Shown: piece after piece, positions 24,670 through 35,913 of the stretch
How positions within the stretch are numbered: position 1 is the first letter of the stretch
Layout of the letters: the number at the start of each line of letters is the position of its first letter
From: Panacagrimonas sp052386745
Lineage (GTDB): Bacteria; Pseudomonadota; Gammaproteobacteria; Nevskiales; Nevskiaceae
Assembly (NCBI GenBank): GCA_052386745.1
Contig: JBQTJW010000015.1
Location: 62,001 to 126,000 of the forward strand
Direction: 5' to 3'
DNA: 64,000 nt
Translations under genes and position numbers: made by a program
Notes under the pieces: model-generated
Database searches by the model: none
What the model saw: only the letters and a program-made list of their open reading frames with translations
Told to the model about the DNA's origin: nothing

Positions 24670-24672
24670 AAT
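24644..24672 (+). promoter_or_regulatory. Sigma70 promoter of rpsO within the 3' end of truB
   Basis: TTGAGG (24644-24649), a 17-base spacer and TAGAAT (24667-24672), overlapping the last codons and stop of truB. It gives rpsO and pnp their own start, as known for rpsO-pnp in E. coli. Confidence 0.75.
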
Positions 24673-24717
24673 GGGGGGCTTTGTAATGACATCAATCAGA
24701 AGGTTTGGAGTGTTTCG

Positions 24718-24987
24718 ATGACTCTTTCGGTAGAACAGAAGCGTGGCGTGGTCGAAAAGAATGCCCGCGCCCAGAACGACACGGGCTCGCCCGAGGTGCA
24801 GGTTGCCCTGCTTTCGGCCCGCATCACGGACCTGAGCGGCCACTTCGAGAAGCACTCCAAGGATCACCACTCGCGCCGTGGCCTGCTCAAGATGGTGAAC
24901 CAGCGCCGGAGCCTGCTCAACTATCTGAAGCGCAAGGATGAATCGCGCTACAACCAGCTGATCACCCAGCTCGGTCTGCGCCGCTAG
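24718..24987 (+). CDS. rpsO: 30S ribosomal protein S15
   Basis: 89 residues, the normal length. Contains DTGSPEVQVALLSARI, the HSRRGLLKMVNQRRSLLNYL helix and the final QLGLRR. S15 binds the three-way junction of 16S rRNA in the platform. In E. coli it represses its own translation through a leader pseudoknot; the 45-base leader here is AT-richer than its surroundings but no pseudoknot could be confirmed by eye. An AGGTTTGGAG segment supplies the ribosome site. Confidence 0.98.
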   Translation: MTLSVEQKRGVVEKNARAQNDTGSPEVQVALLSARITDLSGHFEKHSKDHHSRRGLLKMVNQRRSLLNYLKRKDESRYNQLITQLGLRR

Positions 24988-25044
24988 GCGGCTGTTGCCG
25001 CACCAGCGTTTCATCCACCTATTCGTCTGCGCGAGCCTTTGAAA

Positions 25045-27153
25045 ATGGGAATTCCTGCCCTGCCTGCCACGCCCGTCACCCAGTCCTTCCAGTACGGGCC
25101 GCACACCGTCACGTTCGAGACGGGTCACATTGCCCGCCAGGCGAACGCCGCGGTCATCGTCCGTGCGGACGACACGGTGGTTCTCGTCACCGTCGTCGGC
25201 AAGCGCGAGGCCAAGCCGGGTCAGGATTTCTTTCCGCTCACCGTGGATTACATGGAGCGTACGTACGCTGGCGGGCGCATCCCGGGCGGCTTCTTCAAGC
25301 GCGAAGGGCGTCCCAGCGAGCGTGAAACGCTCACCTCGCGCCTGATCGACCGCCCGCTGCGGCCGCTCTTTCCGGAAGGGTTTCTGAACGAAGTCCAGAT
25401 CGTGGCGACCGTGCTGTCGCTCAATCCGGACGTGGATGCCGACATCCCCGCCATGCTCGGCGCGTCGGCCGCGCTGGCAATTTCCGGCATTCCGTTCGAA
25501 GGCCCCATCGGCGCGGCGCGCGTCGGCTATGCCGACGGTCAGTACCTGCTCAACCCCACGGTCGCGCAGCAGGCCACGTCCCAGCTGGATCTCGTGGTCG
25601 CCGGTACGCGTGACGCCGTGATGATGGTGGAATCGGAAGCCGAACAGCTCTCTGAAGACGTCATGCTCGGCGCCGTGCTGTTCGGACACGAGCAGATGCA
25701 GGTCGCCATCAAGGCGATCAACGACCTGGCGGCCGCTGCCGGCAAGCCGAAGTGGACGTGGCAGCCCGCTGCTGCGCTCGCCGGGCTCGGTGAAGCGGTC
25801 GCGGCCTGCCGTGCCGAGGTCGTCACGGCCTACGCCGTGGTGGACAAGCAGGCCCGGCACGACGCCGTGGGCGCGGTGCGGGCCAGGCTGGTGGAATCGC
25901 TGTGCAGCGGGGAGACGCCGAAGTACCCCGCTGACAAGGTCAAGAACGCGTTCCACGACCTGGAGGCCTCCGTCGTCCGCAACCGCATTCTGGACGGCCT
26001 GCCGCGCATCGATGGCCGCGACACGCGCACCGTGCGCGCCATCAGCATCAGTGCCGGCGTGCTGCCGCGCACGCATGGTTCGGCCATCTTCACCCGCGGT
26101 GAAACGCAGGTGCTGGCCGTCACCACCCTGGGTACCAGCAAGGACGCCCAGCTGATCGACGCGATGGAAGGCGAATGGCGCGAGCCGTTCATGCTCAACT
26201 ACAACTTTCCGCCGTACAGCGTCGGCGAAACCGGTCGCCTCAATGCGCCGAAGCGCCGCGAGATCGGTCACGGCCGGCTTGCAAAGCGCGGCCTGGCCGG
26301 CGTGATGCCGGACCTGGAAAAGGATTTTCCCTACGTCGTGCGCGTGGTGGCGGAAACCACCGAATCGAACGGCTCCTCCTCCATGGCCTCGGTGTGCAGC
26401 TCCTGCCTGTCGATGATGGACGCGGGCGTGCCCCTCAAGGCGCCGGTGGCCGGCGTGGCGATGGGCCTGATCCTGGAAGGCAGCAAGTTCGCGGTGCTGA
26501 CCGACATCCTGGGCGACGAGGATCACCTGGGTGACATGGACTTCAAGGTCGCCGGGTCGCGTGCCGGCATTACCGCCCTGCAGATGGACATCAAGATCAC
26601 CGGCGTGAACGCCGAGATCATGAAGCAGGCCCTGACCCAGGCCAAGGCGGGCCGCCTGCACATCCTCGACCAGATGGACCAGGTGCTGCCTGCGCCGCGT
26701 TCGGAGATGTCCTCGTGGGCGCCACGCATCACCACCATCAAGATTCACCCGGACAAGATCCGCGAAGTCATCGGCAAGGGCGGCGTCACCATTCGCGCCA
26801 TCACCGAGGAAACCGGCACGTCGATCGACATCGACGATGACGGCACCATCAAGGTCGCTGCCGTGGACAAGGCGCAGGCCGATGCGGCGATTGCGCGCAT
26901 CCACGCGCTGACCCGCGACGTCGAGGTCGGCACGGTCTACGAAGGCAAGGTCGCCAAGCTGATGGACTTCGGCGCCTTCGTCACGATCCTCCCCGGGAAG
27001 GACGGGCTGGTCCACATCTCGCAGCTCTCCGACAAGCGCGTCGAAAAGGTCGAAGACGTGGTCAAGGAAGGCCAGAACGTACGGGTCAAGGTCCTGGAAG
27101 TCGACAAGCAGGGCCGCATTCGCCTGTCGATGAAGGCTGTCGATGTCGCGTAA
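25045..27153 (+). CDS. pnp: Polyribonucleotide nucleotidyltransferase (PNPase)
   Basis: 3'-5' phosphorolytic exoribonuclease of the degradosome, 702 residues. It has two RNase PH domains (about 10-210 and 315-545) joined by a helical linker, then a KH domain (HPDKIREVIGKGG) and an S1 domain (GTVYEGKVAKLMDFGAFV). Catalytic-site blocks such as FMLNYNFPPYSVGETG, GRREIGHG-like KRREIGHGRLAKR and TDILGDEDHLGDMDFKVAG are intact. The ATG at 25045 has GCGAG upstream; a TTG six bases earlier is possible. It ends the rpsO-pnp unit and is followed by the hairpin-rich spacer. Confidence 0.98.
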   Translation: MGIPALPATPVTQSFQYGPHTVTFETGHIARQANAAVIVRADDTVVLVTVVGKREAKPGQDFFPLTVDYMERTYAGGRIPGGFFKREGRPSERETLTSRLIDRPLRPLFPEGFLNEVQIVATVLSLNPDVDADIPAMLGASAALAISGIPFEGPIGAARVGYADGQYLLNPTVAQQATSQLDLVVAGTRDAVMMVESEAEQLSEDVMLGAVLFGHEQMQVAIKAINDLAAAAGKPKWTWQPAAALAGLGEAVAACRAEVVTAYAVVDKQARHDAVGAVRARLVESLCSGETPKYPADKVKNAFHDLEASVVRNRILDGLPRIDGRDTRTVRAISISAGVLPRTHGSAIFTRGETQVLAVTTLGTSKDAQLIDAMEGEWREPFMLNYNFPPYSVGETGRLNAPKRREIGHGRLAKRGLAGVMPDLEKDFPYVVRVVAETTESNGSSSMASVCSSCLSMMDAGVPLKAPVAGVAMGLILEGSKFAVLTDILGDEDHLGDMDFKVAGSRAGITALQMDIKITGVNAEIMKQALTQAKAGRLHILDQMDQVLPAPRSEMSSWAPRITTIKIHPDKIREVIGKGGVTIRAITEETGTSIDIDDDGTIKVAAVDKAQADAAIARIHALTRDVEVGTVYEGKVAKLMDFGAFVTILPGKDGLVHISQLSDKRVEKVEDVVKEGQNVRVKVLEVDKQGRIRLSMKAVDVA

Positions 27154-27163
27154 TTGCTGAACC

Positions 27164-27202
27164 TTGCGTGAATGGCTTGAACAAGAATAGCCATTCACGC
27201 AA
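27164..27202 (+). terminator. Long inverted repeat at the 3' end of pnp
   Basis: TTGCGTGAATGGCT and its exact complement AGCCATTCACGCAA enclose an 11-base loop, starting 11 bases after the pnp stop. No T-run follows, so it is either a Rho-dependent or processing-type 3' structure that stabilises the message rather than a textbook intrinsic terminator. Confidence 0.6.
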
Positions 27203-27338
27203 AATCAACCGAAGGTGAAAGCGAACGATCTAAAGGCCATGGACCCTGGACGTGCGCAAAAAATACCCCCGGTCAACGGGGGCGAAGTGTGAGAAAGGCG
27301 CAAGGCCTTTCTGGAGGAGAGAGGGATTGATCTTCATA

Positions 27339-27364
27339 AAGAGCGCCCGAGGCGCTCTTCTTTT
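27339..27364 (+). terminator. Intrinsic terminator in the pnp-phaR spacer
   Basis: AAGAGCGCC, a CGA loop and GGCGCTCTT, followed by CTTTT. It lies 185 bases after pnp, beyond two other hairpins, so it would close either a long pnp 3' UTR or a separate small transcript. Confidence 0.75.
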
Positions 27365-27474
27365 GGCATGGCGATGTTGCAGTGCAGTATAAAATCAGGC
27401 CTCGCGTTCGTAAAGAATTTGCGGTTTAAAAAACACCACAACACTCATGGTCTTACGTTTCATTGCGCAGGGAC

Positions 27475-27490
27475 TGTGACGTCCATCACA
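27475..27490. promoter_or_regulatory. Perfect CRP/Clp-like palindrome
   Basis: TGTGA at 27475-27479 and TCACA at 27486-27490 with a six-base centre match the CRP-family consensus at all ten key positions. It lies about 50 bases beyond the phaR stop, with no known gene starting nearby. Whether it is bound is unknown. Confidence 0.55.
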
Positions 27491-27541
27491 ATTCCGTACC
27501 GCGTAAAGCGACGCAAGTCTGGCTCAGACGGCAAGTGGACT

Positions 27542-28048
27542 TTAGTCGGAAGACGAAGCCGTCTCCCCTTCACTGCGTGCCAGCTTTGTCAGCTTGCTTC
27601 GCGACAGGCTCTTGAGAAACTCCTTGCGAACCAGCCGCCAGATCGGGACCTGGCGCTCCGCGAGATCCTTCAGCACATGCAGAGGCTGTTGGGCCTGGCC
27701 AAGCTTCTGCCGCAACTGGTCGGCAAAATTTCCATGCTGCTGCATGAACAGTTGAAGCGACAACTCCAGATACCGGCTGATGCTGGTCTGCATGGGGTCG
27801 CCGTAAAACCGGATGATGAAGGTCAGCAGGGGGGAGGTGAAAATCGGGTCCCCGCCTTCCTCCTGGTCAGCGATGACCTGCAGCAGGATGCTTCGGGTGA
27901 TGTCCTCCCGCGTGCGCTTGTCCTCGACACGGAAGCGAACGCTTTGTAGAACGAGTTGGCGCACCTCTTCCAGGGTGATGTAGCGGCTGACCTCCGTGTC
28001 ATATAAACGGCGATTGGGATACTTCTTGATGACACGGATGTCGCTCAT
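27542..28048 (-). CDS. phaR: Polyhydroxyalkanoate synthesis repressor PhaR
   Basis: DNA-binding regulator of about 168 residues that senses polyhydroxyalkanoate and controls phasin and storage genes. It opens with the PHB/PHA accumulation regulator DNA-binding motif (IKKYPNRRLYDTE…YITLEEVRQLV) in residues 5-65, followed by the PHB_acc domain (SPLLTFIIRFYGDPMQTSISRYLE). The start at 28048 (MSDIRVIKK) is preferred; an ATG at 28060 would add four residues. No PHA synthase or phasin gene is in the window. Codon use is less GC-biased than in the pnp operon, as in the next two genes. Confidence 0.92.
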   Translation of the reverse strand: MSDIRVIKKYPNRRLYDTEVSRYITLEEVRQLVLQSVRFRVEDKRTREDITRSILLQVIADQEEGGDPIFTSPLLTFIIRFYGDPMQTSISRYLELSLQLFMQQHGNFADQLRQKLGQAQQPLHVLKDLAERQVPIWRLVRKEFLKSLSRSKLTKLARSEGETASSSD

Positions 28049-28107
28049 AGTCACGGCCATGTTGCAGTGCGCAAAGAATGACAGATACCGCAGCCTGGAT
28101 CAAAGGC

Positions 28108-28989
28108 TTACGTCAAAACCTGGGGTCTAGACGGGATCTTTTCCGGATCCCAGGTCGCGATGGCGTGCTGCAGCAATTCGTCAACGCGACACCCGGCAGA
28201 AAGGGGCGCTGTTTTTTGGCCCAGACACCCCAGTGCCTTGATGAGATTCGCCGTCGCCCGATCGGTTCTAATGTGCGCGGCTCCATCCCGCTTGCTCAGC
28301 TTTTCGCCGGTGGAACCGACGATTAATGGAAGATGCCAAAACTTTGGAACGTCGGCGCCCAGAGATTCGAGGAGGGCCTTCTGCCGAAACGATGAGTCCA
28401 CTAGATCAGCGCCGCGGACGACATCGGTGATGCCGAGCGCCATTTCGTCAATTGCGCTTGCGAGCTGGTAGGCAAACAACCCATCGCGGCGACGAACGAT
28501 AAAATCACCCAGATCCACATCGAGACGTCGTTCCAACCGGCCCAGCACCGGGTCCGCCAGAATGGAAAGTCCTGCTGGTACGCGGAAGCGTAACGAGGCT
28601 TCAGCGTCAGGGTGCGCGGCCGAGCGGCAATGTCCCGGATAGATGGGCTCACTGTCCACGGCAGTCGGTCGCAATTCCGAGCGCGTGCACCGGCAGGCAT
28701 AAACTCTTCCTTTCTTCTGGAGTTGCTCGACGGCTGCCGCGTACTCCTCGATGTGTTCACTCTGTCGGCGTGGCGCTCCGTCCCAATGTAGTCCGTGCTC
28801 TTCAAGCTGGCGAAGAATGATCGCTTCGGAACCGACAACAACGCGCGGACGGTCGAGGTCATCCAGCCTGAGAAACCATAAGCCATTCGCCGCTCGAGCG
28901 CACAGATAGCTGCCGAGCGCAGTGACAAGCGACCCGAGATGAAGCGGGCCGGATGGCGTGGGAGCGAATCGACCTGCGCAAGAAGGCAT
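28108..28989 (-). CDS. gluQ: Glutamyl-Q tRNA(Asp) synthetase
   Basis: A 293-residue paralogue of the glutamyl-tRNA synthetase catalytic core that attaches glutamate to queuosine in tRNA-Asp. The class-I signatures are present: FAPTPSGPLHLGSL (HIGH-type) near the N-terminus and EKLSKRDGA (KMSKS-type) near residue 230. Zinc ligands YACRCTRSE and YPGHCR are intact. The anticodon-binding domain of true GluRS is absent, as expected. It is divergent from the HAD gene and upstream of phaR on the same strand (59-base gap). Its GC content is lower than in the flanking operons. Confidence 0.93.
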   Translation of the reverse strand: MPSCAGRFAPTPSGPLHLGSLVTALGSYLCARAANGLWFLRLDDLDRPRVVVGSEAIILRQLEEHGLHWDGAPRRQSEHIEEYAAAVEQLQKKGRVYACRCTRSELRPTAVDSEPIYPGHCRSAAHPDAEASLRFRVPAGLSILADPVLGRLERRLDVDLGDFIVRRRDGLFAYQLASAIDEMALGITDVVRGADLVDSSFRQKALLESLGADVPKFWHLPLIVGSTGEKLSKRDGAAHIRTDRATANLIKALGCLGQKTAPLSAGCRVDELLQHAIATWDPEKIPSRPQVLT

Positions 28990-29077
28990 GACGACAAAAG
29001 GTGGAAGTCAGCGCATCAGCGGCATCAGATTTTCACGCGAAAAACATCATCAATCAGACGATTAGATCGGGAATGCT

Positions 29078-29083
29078 TATAAT
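29078..29083 (+). promoter_or_regulatory. -10 box (TATAAT) for the HAD phosphatase gene
   Basis: A perfect TATAAT lies about 87 bases before the GTG start at 29170. The -35 region is not recognisable. If used, it excludes an in-frame TTG at 29083 as the start codon. Confidence 0.55.
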
Positions 29084-29169
29084 TGCAGCGATATGACGAG
29101 GCAATTACTCCTGAATTGGGCGTCTCAACATTGGCGACCTCTTGTCGTGATTTGCTTGATGGGCGTCTG

Positions 29170-29952
29170 GTGACTCTTAAGGCACTACTACTGGATGTGG
29201 ACGGGACGCTCGCAGACACCGAGCGCCACGGGCACCGCCCGGCCTATAACCGTGCCTTCCGCAAGTTGGGGCTTGATTTCCGTTGGGGACCGAAGCTCTA
29301 CCGCAAGCTCCTCGAGCAGCCTGGCGGCAAGGAGCGCATTCTGCACTACGTTCACCAGTACCGACCCGATCTCGGCATCCATGCACCTGCCTTTGCACGC
29401 GATCCGATGGATTGGGTTCGCGAGGTGCATCTTGTGAAATCGAGATATTTCCAGCGGTACTTGCGGTCCGGAAAAGTACCCTTACGCCCCGGTGTTGCAC
29501 GACTGATTCGTGACGCAGATGCCGCCGGTCTCAGCGTGGCGCTTGTCAGCAACGCCAGCCGAGCAAGCTTAGCGCCGGTCTTAAAGTATGGATTGGGCGA
29601 GGATCTTGCCGCCCGGATCGATGTCATCGTCAGCGGCGATGACGTCGAAAGAAAGAAGCCCTCGCCAGATTCCTACCTTCTGGCAATGTCGAAACTCGGC
29701 GTGTGCAGCGGTGAATGTATCGCTCTGGAAGATTCGCAGATGGGACTTGCCGCGGCAGTTGCAGCAGGCGTTCCCACTATCGTGACGACCAACGCAAACA
29801 CGGAAGGGGAAGACTTCTCCTCTGCTTGGATGGTGTTGGATGGATGCGGAGAGCCTCACGCTCCCCTCAAGCGCTCTCGTGGACCTGTTCGAGGTCCTTG
29901 CCTGACTTTGGAGCAGTTGAGAGGCTTGGCCGATTCTCGTCGTTCACTGTAA
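29170..29952 (+). CDS. HAD-superfamily phosphatase, CbbY-like
   Basis: A 260-residue HAD hydrolase of subfamily IA. Motif I is LLLDVDGTLADTE at residues 5-17, with an alpha-helical cap of about 75 residues; motif II is VALVSNAS, motif III the lysine in ERKKPSPDSYLLA, and motif IV ALEDSQMG. The cap and the DVDGTLADTERHGHRPAYN start are typical of CbbY-type enzymes, which dephosphorylate sugar phosphates such as xylulose bisphosphate in Calvin-cycle bacteria. No Calvin-cycle genes are nearby, so the substrate is open. The GTG at 29170 places motif I at the usual distance from the start. It is divergent from gluQ and of lower GC than the genome average seen here. Confidence 0.85.
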   Translation: MTLKALLLDVDGTLADTERHGHRPAYNRAFRKLGLDFRWGPKLYRKLLEQPGGKERILHYVHQYRPDLGIHAPAFARDPMDWVREVHLVKSRYFQRYLRSGKVPLRPGVARLIRDADAAGLSVALVSNASRASLAPVLKYGLGEDLAARIDVIVSGDDVERKKPSPDSYLLAMSKLGVCSGECIALEDSQMGLAAAVAAGVPTIVTTNANTEGEDFSSAWMVLDGCGEPHAPLKRSRGPVRGPCLTLEQLRGLADSRRSL

Positions 29953-30275
29953 ATCAAGCGTAGGGAAATCAAGTCGCCGACAGGAATGGCAGAGATCGCC
30001 AGCGTCGAGGTGTGTCGTGCCTTCAAGCTGAAACGCCTGCTCAGAAGCGCCTGATCATGGGAATTAATGACCTGAGAAACTAGGTACCGCGCCCGGAATC
30101 CATCTTCGAGTCAGTGGTCGTCACCAATTCTTCGACACGGATTCACCGCTAAAAACAGGGCCCCTCACCAAAAAACTTTCTGGGCCTGTTCGCGAAGCAG
30201 TCGGGCCAATGCCGAAACGGCCTTGATCGAAGCCCTTCGCCGAGGCTCACTGAGACTGCGACCTTGTCGAGAGAA
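29953..30275. other. Non-coding gap between the HAD gene and the tRNA pair
   Basis: No supported gene. An imperfect inverted repeat (AACAGGG…CCTGTT, about 30156-30200) is the only structure apart from the terminator at 30276. No csrA-like reading frame was found here or between lysC and tRNA-Ser. Confidence 0.5.
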
Positions 30276-30302
30276 GGCACTCCTGAACGAGTGCCCCTTT
30301 TT
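30276..30302. terminator. Hairpin terminator downstream of the tRNA genes
   Basis: GGCACTC, a six-base CTGAAC loop and GAGTGCC, followed on the plus strand by CC and five T. It ends readthrough from the HAD gene on the plus strand. The same stem lies just after tRNA-Arg on the minus strand, where the T-run is weak. Confidence 0.75.
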
Positions 30303-30313
30303 CGATGCATAAA

Positions 30314-30390
30314 TGGTGGGCCCGGAGAGATTCGAACTCCCGACCACCTGGTTCGTAGCCAGGTACTCTATCCAGCTGAGCTACGGGCCC
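30314..30390 (-). tRNA. tRNA-Arg (anticodon ACG)
   Basis: A 77-base cloverleaf with encoded CCA: acceptor GGGCCCG/CGGGCCC, anticodon stem-loop CTGG-CTACGAA-CCAG and T-arm GGGAGTTCGAATCTC. It reads CGN arginine codons after A34-to-inosine editing. It lies 39 bases downstream of tRNA-Ser on the same strand, as in the alaS region of many gammaproteobacteria. Confidence 0.97.
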
Positions 30391-30429
30391 ACAGCGTGAA
30401 ACGTTTTACAGCATATCCGCCGGTGCATG

Positions 30430-30522
30430 TGGCGGAGAGTGAGGGATTCGAACCCTCGATAAGGCTATAAACCCTATACGCCCTTAGCAGGGGCGCGCCT
30501 TCGTCCACTCGGCCAACTCTCC
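30430..30522 (-). tRNA. tRNA-Ser (anticodon GCT)
   Basis: A 93-base class-II tRNA with encoded CCA: acceptor GGAGAGT, long variable arm (about TATAGGGTTTATAGCC) and loop CTGCTAA giving anticodon GCT for AGC/AGT codons. It lies 78 bases downstream of lysC on the same strand. Confidence 0.97.
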
Positions 30523-30600
30523 GAATGCAGAAAAAGCGGCTGACGGCCCGCCTGCGGGCGCGGATTGTAACGACCCAACCCAGGCGTCACAAGCTTTGAA

Positions 30601-31833
<1,233 letters not shown>

Positions 31834-31840
31834 GGGTTGC

Positions 31841-34459
<2,619 letters not shown>

Positions 34460-34597
34460 GAGAGGCCGCAGACCAAAGGGTCGCGATTTTAAGCCGGGCG
34501 GCCGTCACGCCGCCATGCGGCGACGAGCCTCGTGCAGGCGCGGTGCCAGCTGCTAGGGTGGCGGGCAAAGAGAATTCCCGGGAACTTCCACTTCCAC

Positions 34598-35803
34598 ATG
34601 CCGCACCCGGTCCACGCCGCTGCCGAACACGAGGCCCGCGGCCGCGCGCCACGCCGCATCCTGCCGGTGCTGGTGCTGGCGCAGCTCGCGGGCACGTCCA
34701 CCTGGTTCGCGGTCAACGCCGTCATGCCGGAACTGCGGGCCGGGTTCGGCTGGCCGGCCGGCTCGGTGGCGACGCTGACCTCGGCGGTGCAGCTGGGCTT
34801 CATCCTCGGCGCGCTGGTGTTCGCCGTGTTCACGATCTCCGACCGATTCTCCACGCGCCGGGTGTTCCTGCTCTGCTCCTGCGCGCAGGCCGCCTGCACC
34901 GTCTGCGCGGAAGCCTTCGCCAGCTCGTTCCCCGCACTGTGCTTCTGGCGGGCGCTCACCGGGTTTTTCCTGGCCGGCATCTACCCGGTGGGGATGAAGA
35001 TCGCCGCGCAGTGGTTCCCGAAAGGACTCGGCGCCGCGCTGGGCCTGCTGGTGGGCGCGCTGGTGCTGGGCAGCGCCAGTCCGCATGCCTTGCGCGCCCT
35101 GTCCGCCGGCTGGCACTGGGCCACGGTGCTGCACGCCATTGCGCTGACGGCACTGGCTGCCGGCGCACTGCTGTTCGTGCTGATTCCCGAGCCGCCGCCG
35201 TCCGCCGCCCCGGCCAGGGCCAAGGCCCTGCAACTGCGCGCCCTGTTCACGGTGATGGCAGACCGCCGGGCGCGCGCCGCGGTGCTGGGCTACTTCGGCC
35301 ACATGTGGGAGCTGTACACGCTCTGGGTGCTGGCGCCGGTGATCGTCGCCACGCGGCTGACGGGCGTGGACGTGTCGTGGGCCGCGTTCGGCACCATCGG
35401 CGCGGGCGCGCTGGGCTGCGCGGTGGGGGGACGCATCGCCACGCGCGTGGGCAGCGCCCGGGTCGCCACCACGCAGCTCGCCGTGAGCGGGCTGTGCTGC
35501 CTGGTCTCGCCGTGGATGCTGACGGCGCCGCTACCGCTATTCCTCGCCTGGCTGCTGCTGTGGGGAACCACGGCCGCGGGCGACTCGCCGCAGTTCTCCG
35601 CGCTCACCGCCACCCACGCACCGCCGGCGCTGGTCGGCAGCGTGCTGACGCTGACCATCAGCATCGGCTTTGCCATCTCCATCATCAGCATCCAGCTGTT
35701 CGTGTGGCTGGCCGGCTTCGTGCCGCTGACCCAGCTGCTGCCCTGGCTCGGCGCCGGGCCGCTGCTCGGGCTGTGGGCCTTGCGCCCCTTGCTCGGACGC
35801 TGA
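34598..35803 (+). CDS. MFS transporter
   Basis: Membrane protein of 401 residues with about 12 helices and a short cytosolic N-terminus. The opening QLAGTSTWFAVNAVMPEL and the TM4-5 segment GIYPVGMKIAAQWFPKGLGAALGLLVGALVLGSA are like the nitrate/cyanate-type branch of MFS (NarK/CynX-like), but key nitrate-site residues could not be confirmed and no nitrogen genes are near. The ATG at 34598 is chosen; an in-frame start at 34532 adds a non-conserved basic stretch. A TAGGGT box at 34555 may be its -10. With the topoisomerase gene it interrupts the usual recX-alaS neighbourhood. Confidence 0.85.
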   Translation: MPHPVHAAAEHEARGRAPRRILPVLVLAQLAGTSTWFAVNAVMPELRAGFGWPAGSVATLTSAVQLGFILGALVFAVFTISDRFSTRRVFLLCSCAQAACTVCAEAFASSFPALCFWRALTGFFLAGIYPVGMKIAAQWFPKGLGAALGLLVGALVLGSASPHALRALSAGWHWATVLHAIALTALAAGALLFVLIPEPPPSAAPARAKALQLRALFTVMADRRARAAVLGYFGHMWELYTLWVLAPVIVATRLTGVDVSWAAFGTIGAGALGCAVGGRIATRVGSARVATTQLAVSGLCCLVSPWMLTAPLPLFLAWLLLWGTTAAGDSPQFSALTATHAPPALVGSVLTLTISIGFAISIISIQLFVWLAGFVPLTQLLPWLGAGPLLGLWALRPLLGR

Positions 35804-35913
35804 GGTCGAACGCCGCCGCCCACGGGCGAGCGCTAGGGGCCGCCATCCGGGACCGCTTCCTGCGACCCGCGTGACGACCACGCCGCCAATTCCTGCCGAT
35901 CGCCTTCAAGCTG

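Larger units (their letters stand above)
27154..27541. other. Hairpin-rich spacer between convergent pnp and phaR
   Basis: A 388-base gap of clearly lower GC than the pnp side. It holds a 14-bp inverted repeat (27164-27202), three shorter hairpins (27266-27282, 27293-27311, 27339-27359), a TATAAAAT box near 27386 and a perfect TGTGA-N6-TCACA palindrome. No protein-coding frame is supported. The density of structure suggests pnp mRNA 3' end processing and/or a small RNA. Confidence 0.55.

Noticed and set aside
24673..24717. S15 autoregulatory pseudoknot in the rpsO leader
   Set aside because: Expected by analogy with E. coli, but no convincing alternative pairing could be traced in the short leader.
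20405..27198. Two very long minus-strand open frames (over 1000 codons each) opposite infB and truB-rpsO-pnp
   Set aside because: They mirror proven genes, are rich in His, Arg, Ala and Gly as expected from the antisense of GC-biased codons, and contain no domain. The same holds for long antisense frames over aguA, groEL, radA/alr, the acyl-CoA dehydrogenase and the RND pump.
29083..29169. TTG start for the HAD phosphatase at 29083
   Set aside because: The codon overlaps a TATAAT box, and the extra 29 residues precede motif I unlike in the family; the GTG at 29170 fits better.
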